From Geminicoccaceae bacterium (GTDB lineage: Bacteria > Pseudomonadota > Alphaproteobacteria > Geminicoccales > Geminicoccaceae), in contig JAPJRA010000185.1 of the NCBI GenBank assembly GCA_030824835.1, positions 1-6,909 of the forward strand: a DNA stretch of 6,909 nucleotides. Direction: 5' to 3'. Each line of letters opens with the position of its first letter. The stretch's first letter is position 1. Under the pieces are notes generated by a model. It had not been told where the DNA came from, did not search any database, and saw only the letters and a program-made list of their open reading frames with translations. Below, one piece after another: positions 5,643-6,909 of the stretch. The translations under genes and the position numbers were made by a program.

Positions 5643-6029
5643 TCACCAGCGCAACTCGATCTCGTAAGGCGCGAGTTGTTGGTCGCGGCTGAGCAGTGGC
5701 ACGGCCTCGACCACGGCCTGGGCCACCAGCAGCCGGTCGAACGGGTCGCGATGGTGGTCGGGCAGGGCATGGACGCGCAGCGCGTGCGGCAGCTCGACCG
5801 CCAGCACGCGGAACCGGTTGCGACGGACCTGGTCGACGATGAAGGCCGAAACGTCCACCGGCAGGTCGAGGCGGCCCGTGCGGGCCTTGATCGCGATCTC
5901 CCAGGCGCTGACGGTGCTGAACAGAATCTCGGCAGCCGGATCGGCGATCAGGTCGCGGGCGGAAGGCGACAGGCGCGCATCATCGAACACCCACCAGAGG
6001 AACGCGTGGGTGTCGAGCAGGAGCCGCAT
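5643..6029 (-). CDS. vapC: VapC-like PIN-domain toxin ribonuclease
   Basis: The 128-residue protein is a complete PIN domain, a Mg-dependent ribonuclease fold that in VapC toxins cleaves tRNA or rRNA. Acidic residues stand in the expected order: Asp6 in LLLDTHAFLWW, Glu44 in VSAWEIAIK, Asp95 and Asp98 in HHRDPFDRLLVAQA, and Asp116 in LLSRDQQL. The DTHxxLWW and HxRDPFDR forms mark the VapC subgroup that pairs with Phd/YefM-type antitoxins. Its ATG overlaps the antitoxin TGA by one base (TGATG), a sign of translational coupling. All catalytic residues are present, so it is probably active. The RNA target is unknown. Confidence 0.9.
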   Translation of the reverse strand: MRLLLDTHAFLWWVFDDARLSPSARDLIADPAAEILFSTVSAWEIAIKARTGRLDLPVDVSAFIVDQVRRNRFRVLAVELPHALRVHALPDHHRDPFDRLLVAQAVVEAVPLLSRDQQLAPYEIELRW

Positions 6030-6259
6030 CAGCCGAAGGCGGCCAGGAACTCGTCCGGCATCGGGGCGTCGAAATCGTCGGCGACCCGCCCAAGCCCGCG
6101 TGCGGAGCCGGGGCGGCGAGGCTCGGCCGCAGGCTCGATCGGCACCAGACGTGCCACGGGCTTGCCGGCCTTGGCGATCACCACCTCCTCACCCTGCGCC
6201 ACGCGCTCCAGAAGCTGCGAGAAATGGGTCTTGGCGGCATGGACGTTGACGGTGGCCAT
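6029..6259 (-). CDS. Phd/YefM-family antitoxin of the VapC toxin
   Basis: The 76-residue protein has the Phd/YefM antitoxin core: VNVHAAKTHFSQLLERVAQGEEVVIAKAG followed by KPVARLVPI (4-41). This N-terminal part binds operator DNA as a dimer. The C-terminal tail (42-76), acidic at its end (ADDFDAPMPDEFLAAF), would thread into and block the PIN toxin. A GGAG lies seven bases before the ATG at 6259. The gene is translationally coupled to vapC, and repeats at 6275-6297 upstream fit autorepression. It is often named vapB in databases although the fold is Phd/YefM, not AbrB. Confidence 0.9.
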   Translation of the reverse strand: MATVNVHAAKTHFSQLLERVAQGEEVVIAKAGKPVARLVPIEPAAEPRRPGSARGLGRVADDFDAPMPDEFLAAFG

Positions 6260-6274
6260 GAATGGGCTCCGGAT

Positions 6275-6297
6275 GGACTAAGTCCTAGACTAAGTCC
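6275..6297. promoter_or_regulatory. Operator-like repeats of the toxin-antitoxin operon
   Basis: GGACTAAGTCC (6275-6285) and AGACTAAGTCC (6287-6297) are two near-palindromic copies spaced 12 bases apart, about one helical turn. They sit 15-40 bases upstream of the antitoxin ATG, where Phd/YefM-type antitoxins usually bind. On the minus strand a weak promoter may overlap them, with TGGACT and TAGTCT 17 bases apart. Confidence 0.55.
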
Positions 6298-6334
6298 GAC
6301 CCTGGCGGAAGTCCATGGCTGGACGGGTCGTCCC

Positions 6335-6909
6335 TCAGTGCGCCTTCTCCCAGCTGGGCCCGTGCCCGACCTCGACCACCAGCGGCACTGACATCGCCGC
6401 CGCGCGCTCCATCGTCCGCTTGACCAGCGCCTGCGTCGCCGCGACCTGCGCCTCCGGTACCTCGAAGACCAGCTCGTCGTGGACCGAGAGCAGCATGCGG
6501 ACCTCGGGGAGGTCGCGTTTCAGGTCGCGCCAGGTGCGGACCATGGCGCGCTTCATGATGTCGGCGGCGGTGCCCTGGATCGGGGCGTTGATGGCGGCAC
6601 GCTCGGCATAGGCACGCCTAGAGGGGATCTTGACGTTGATCTCGGGCACGTAGCAGCGGCGGCCGTAGAGGGTGGTGACGTAGCCCTTCTCGCGCGCCTC
6701 GGCCTTCGCCTTGTCCATGTAGGCGCGGATCCCGGGATACTGCTCGAAATAACTCTCGATATAGGCCTTGGCCTGCGCCTGCGGGATGCCCAGGCGCTGG
6801 GCCAGGCCGAAGGCGCCGATGCCGTAGACGATGCCGTAATTGATCGTCTTGGCCGAGCGCCGCAGATCCGAGCCCACCTCGCCCACCGGCACGCCGAACA
6901 TCTGGGAGG
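6335..6909 (-). CDS. polA: DNA polymerase I, C-terminal polymerase region (5' part outside window)
   Basis: The visible 190 residues are the end of a family A polymerase, which fills gaps during repair and replaces Okazaki primers. SQMFGVP (the usual SQ[VI]FGV) leads into the O-helix RRSAKTINYGIVYGIGAFGLA (motif B). There follow YFEQYPGIRAYMD, the TLYGRRCYVPEI fingers region, ERAAINAPIQGTAADIMKRAM, motif C VHDELVFE with a catalytic Asp, and the standard terminus VEVGHGPSWEKAH. Motif A and the exonuclease domains lie beyond the right edge. The residue after Asn in the O-helix is Tyr where E. coli and Taq enzymes have Phe. The stop at 6335 leaves 75 bases to the antitoxin ATG. The operon there has its own operator, but read-through from polA is possible. 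Confidence 0.95.
   Translation of the reverse strand, partial: SQMFGVPVGEVGSDLRRSAKTINYGIVYGIGAFGLAQRLGIPQAQAKAYIESYFEQYPGIRAYMDKAKAEAREKGYVTTLYGRRCYVPEINVKIPSRRAYAERAAINAPIQGTAADIMKRAMVRTWRDLKRDLPEVRMLLSVHDELVFEVPEAQVAATQALVKRTMERAAAMSVPLVVEVGHGPSWEKAH

Noticed and set aside
5676..6281. Plus-strand 201-codon frame opposite the toxin-antitoxin genes
   Set aside because: It is antisense to two intact, overlapping, motif-bearing genes.

Overview
The window comes from a GC-rich proteobacterium. A Rhodospirillales-like alphaproteobacterium is most likely, judging by the strongly G/C-biased codons, the DNA polymerase I sequence and the style of the small lipoprotein and Excalibur proteins. This placement is inference; there is no rRNA marker here. 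Against that background, about 2189-4661 is clearly AT-richer. Positions 2221-2280 contain 24 G+C of 60, against 38 of 60 at 5221-5280 and 46 of 60 at 5581-5640. This stretch looks like a horizontally acquired two-gene cassette.

Layout, left to right. (1) A minus-strand lipoprotein gene of unknown function runs off the left edge; it starts at 513 and has a good promoter at 574-602. (2) A gene-free stretch, 603-1120, holds an array of GGGTTCGT-type repeats and a hairpin. (3) A plus-strand gene encodes a membrane-anchored Excalibur-like protein (1121-1657). Its 3' end runs 107 bases into the convergent minus-strand gene for a VOC/glyoxalase-like protein (1551-1964). (4) A gene-free stretch follows (1965-2188). 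(5) The AT-richer cassette is two minus-strand genes, probably one operon. The first (4661-3456) encodes a GVxG-repeat, probably beta-helical protein; 40 bases later the second (3415-2189) encodes a zincin-type metalloprotease with HELGH and a Met-turn. (6) A divergent intergenic region (4662-5021) contains palindromes and a candidate promoter. (7) A plus-strand PhnB-like VOC protein (5022-5495) is followed at once by an internally deleted remnant of a minimal nucleotidyltransferase gene (about 5494-5637). (8) On the minus strand lies a type II toxin-antitoxin pair: VapC-like PIN toxin (5643-6029) and Phd/YefM-type antitoxin (6029-6259), overlapping by one base, with a repeated operator-like site upstream. 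(9) The 3' part of polA (6335-6909, minus) runs off the right edge.

The polA, VOC and lipoprotein genes look like ordinary chromosomal genes. The accessory content is the metalloprotease/GVxG cassette and the toxin-antitoxin spot with its nucleotidyltransferase relic. The cassette is the best candidate for something undescribed: a secretion-signal-less peptidase paired with a fibre-like repeat protein. The sequence alone does not show what the pair does.
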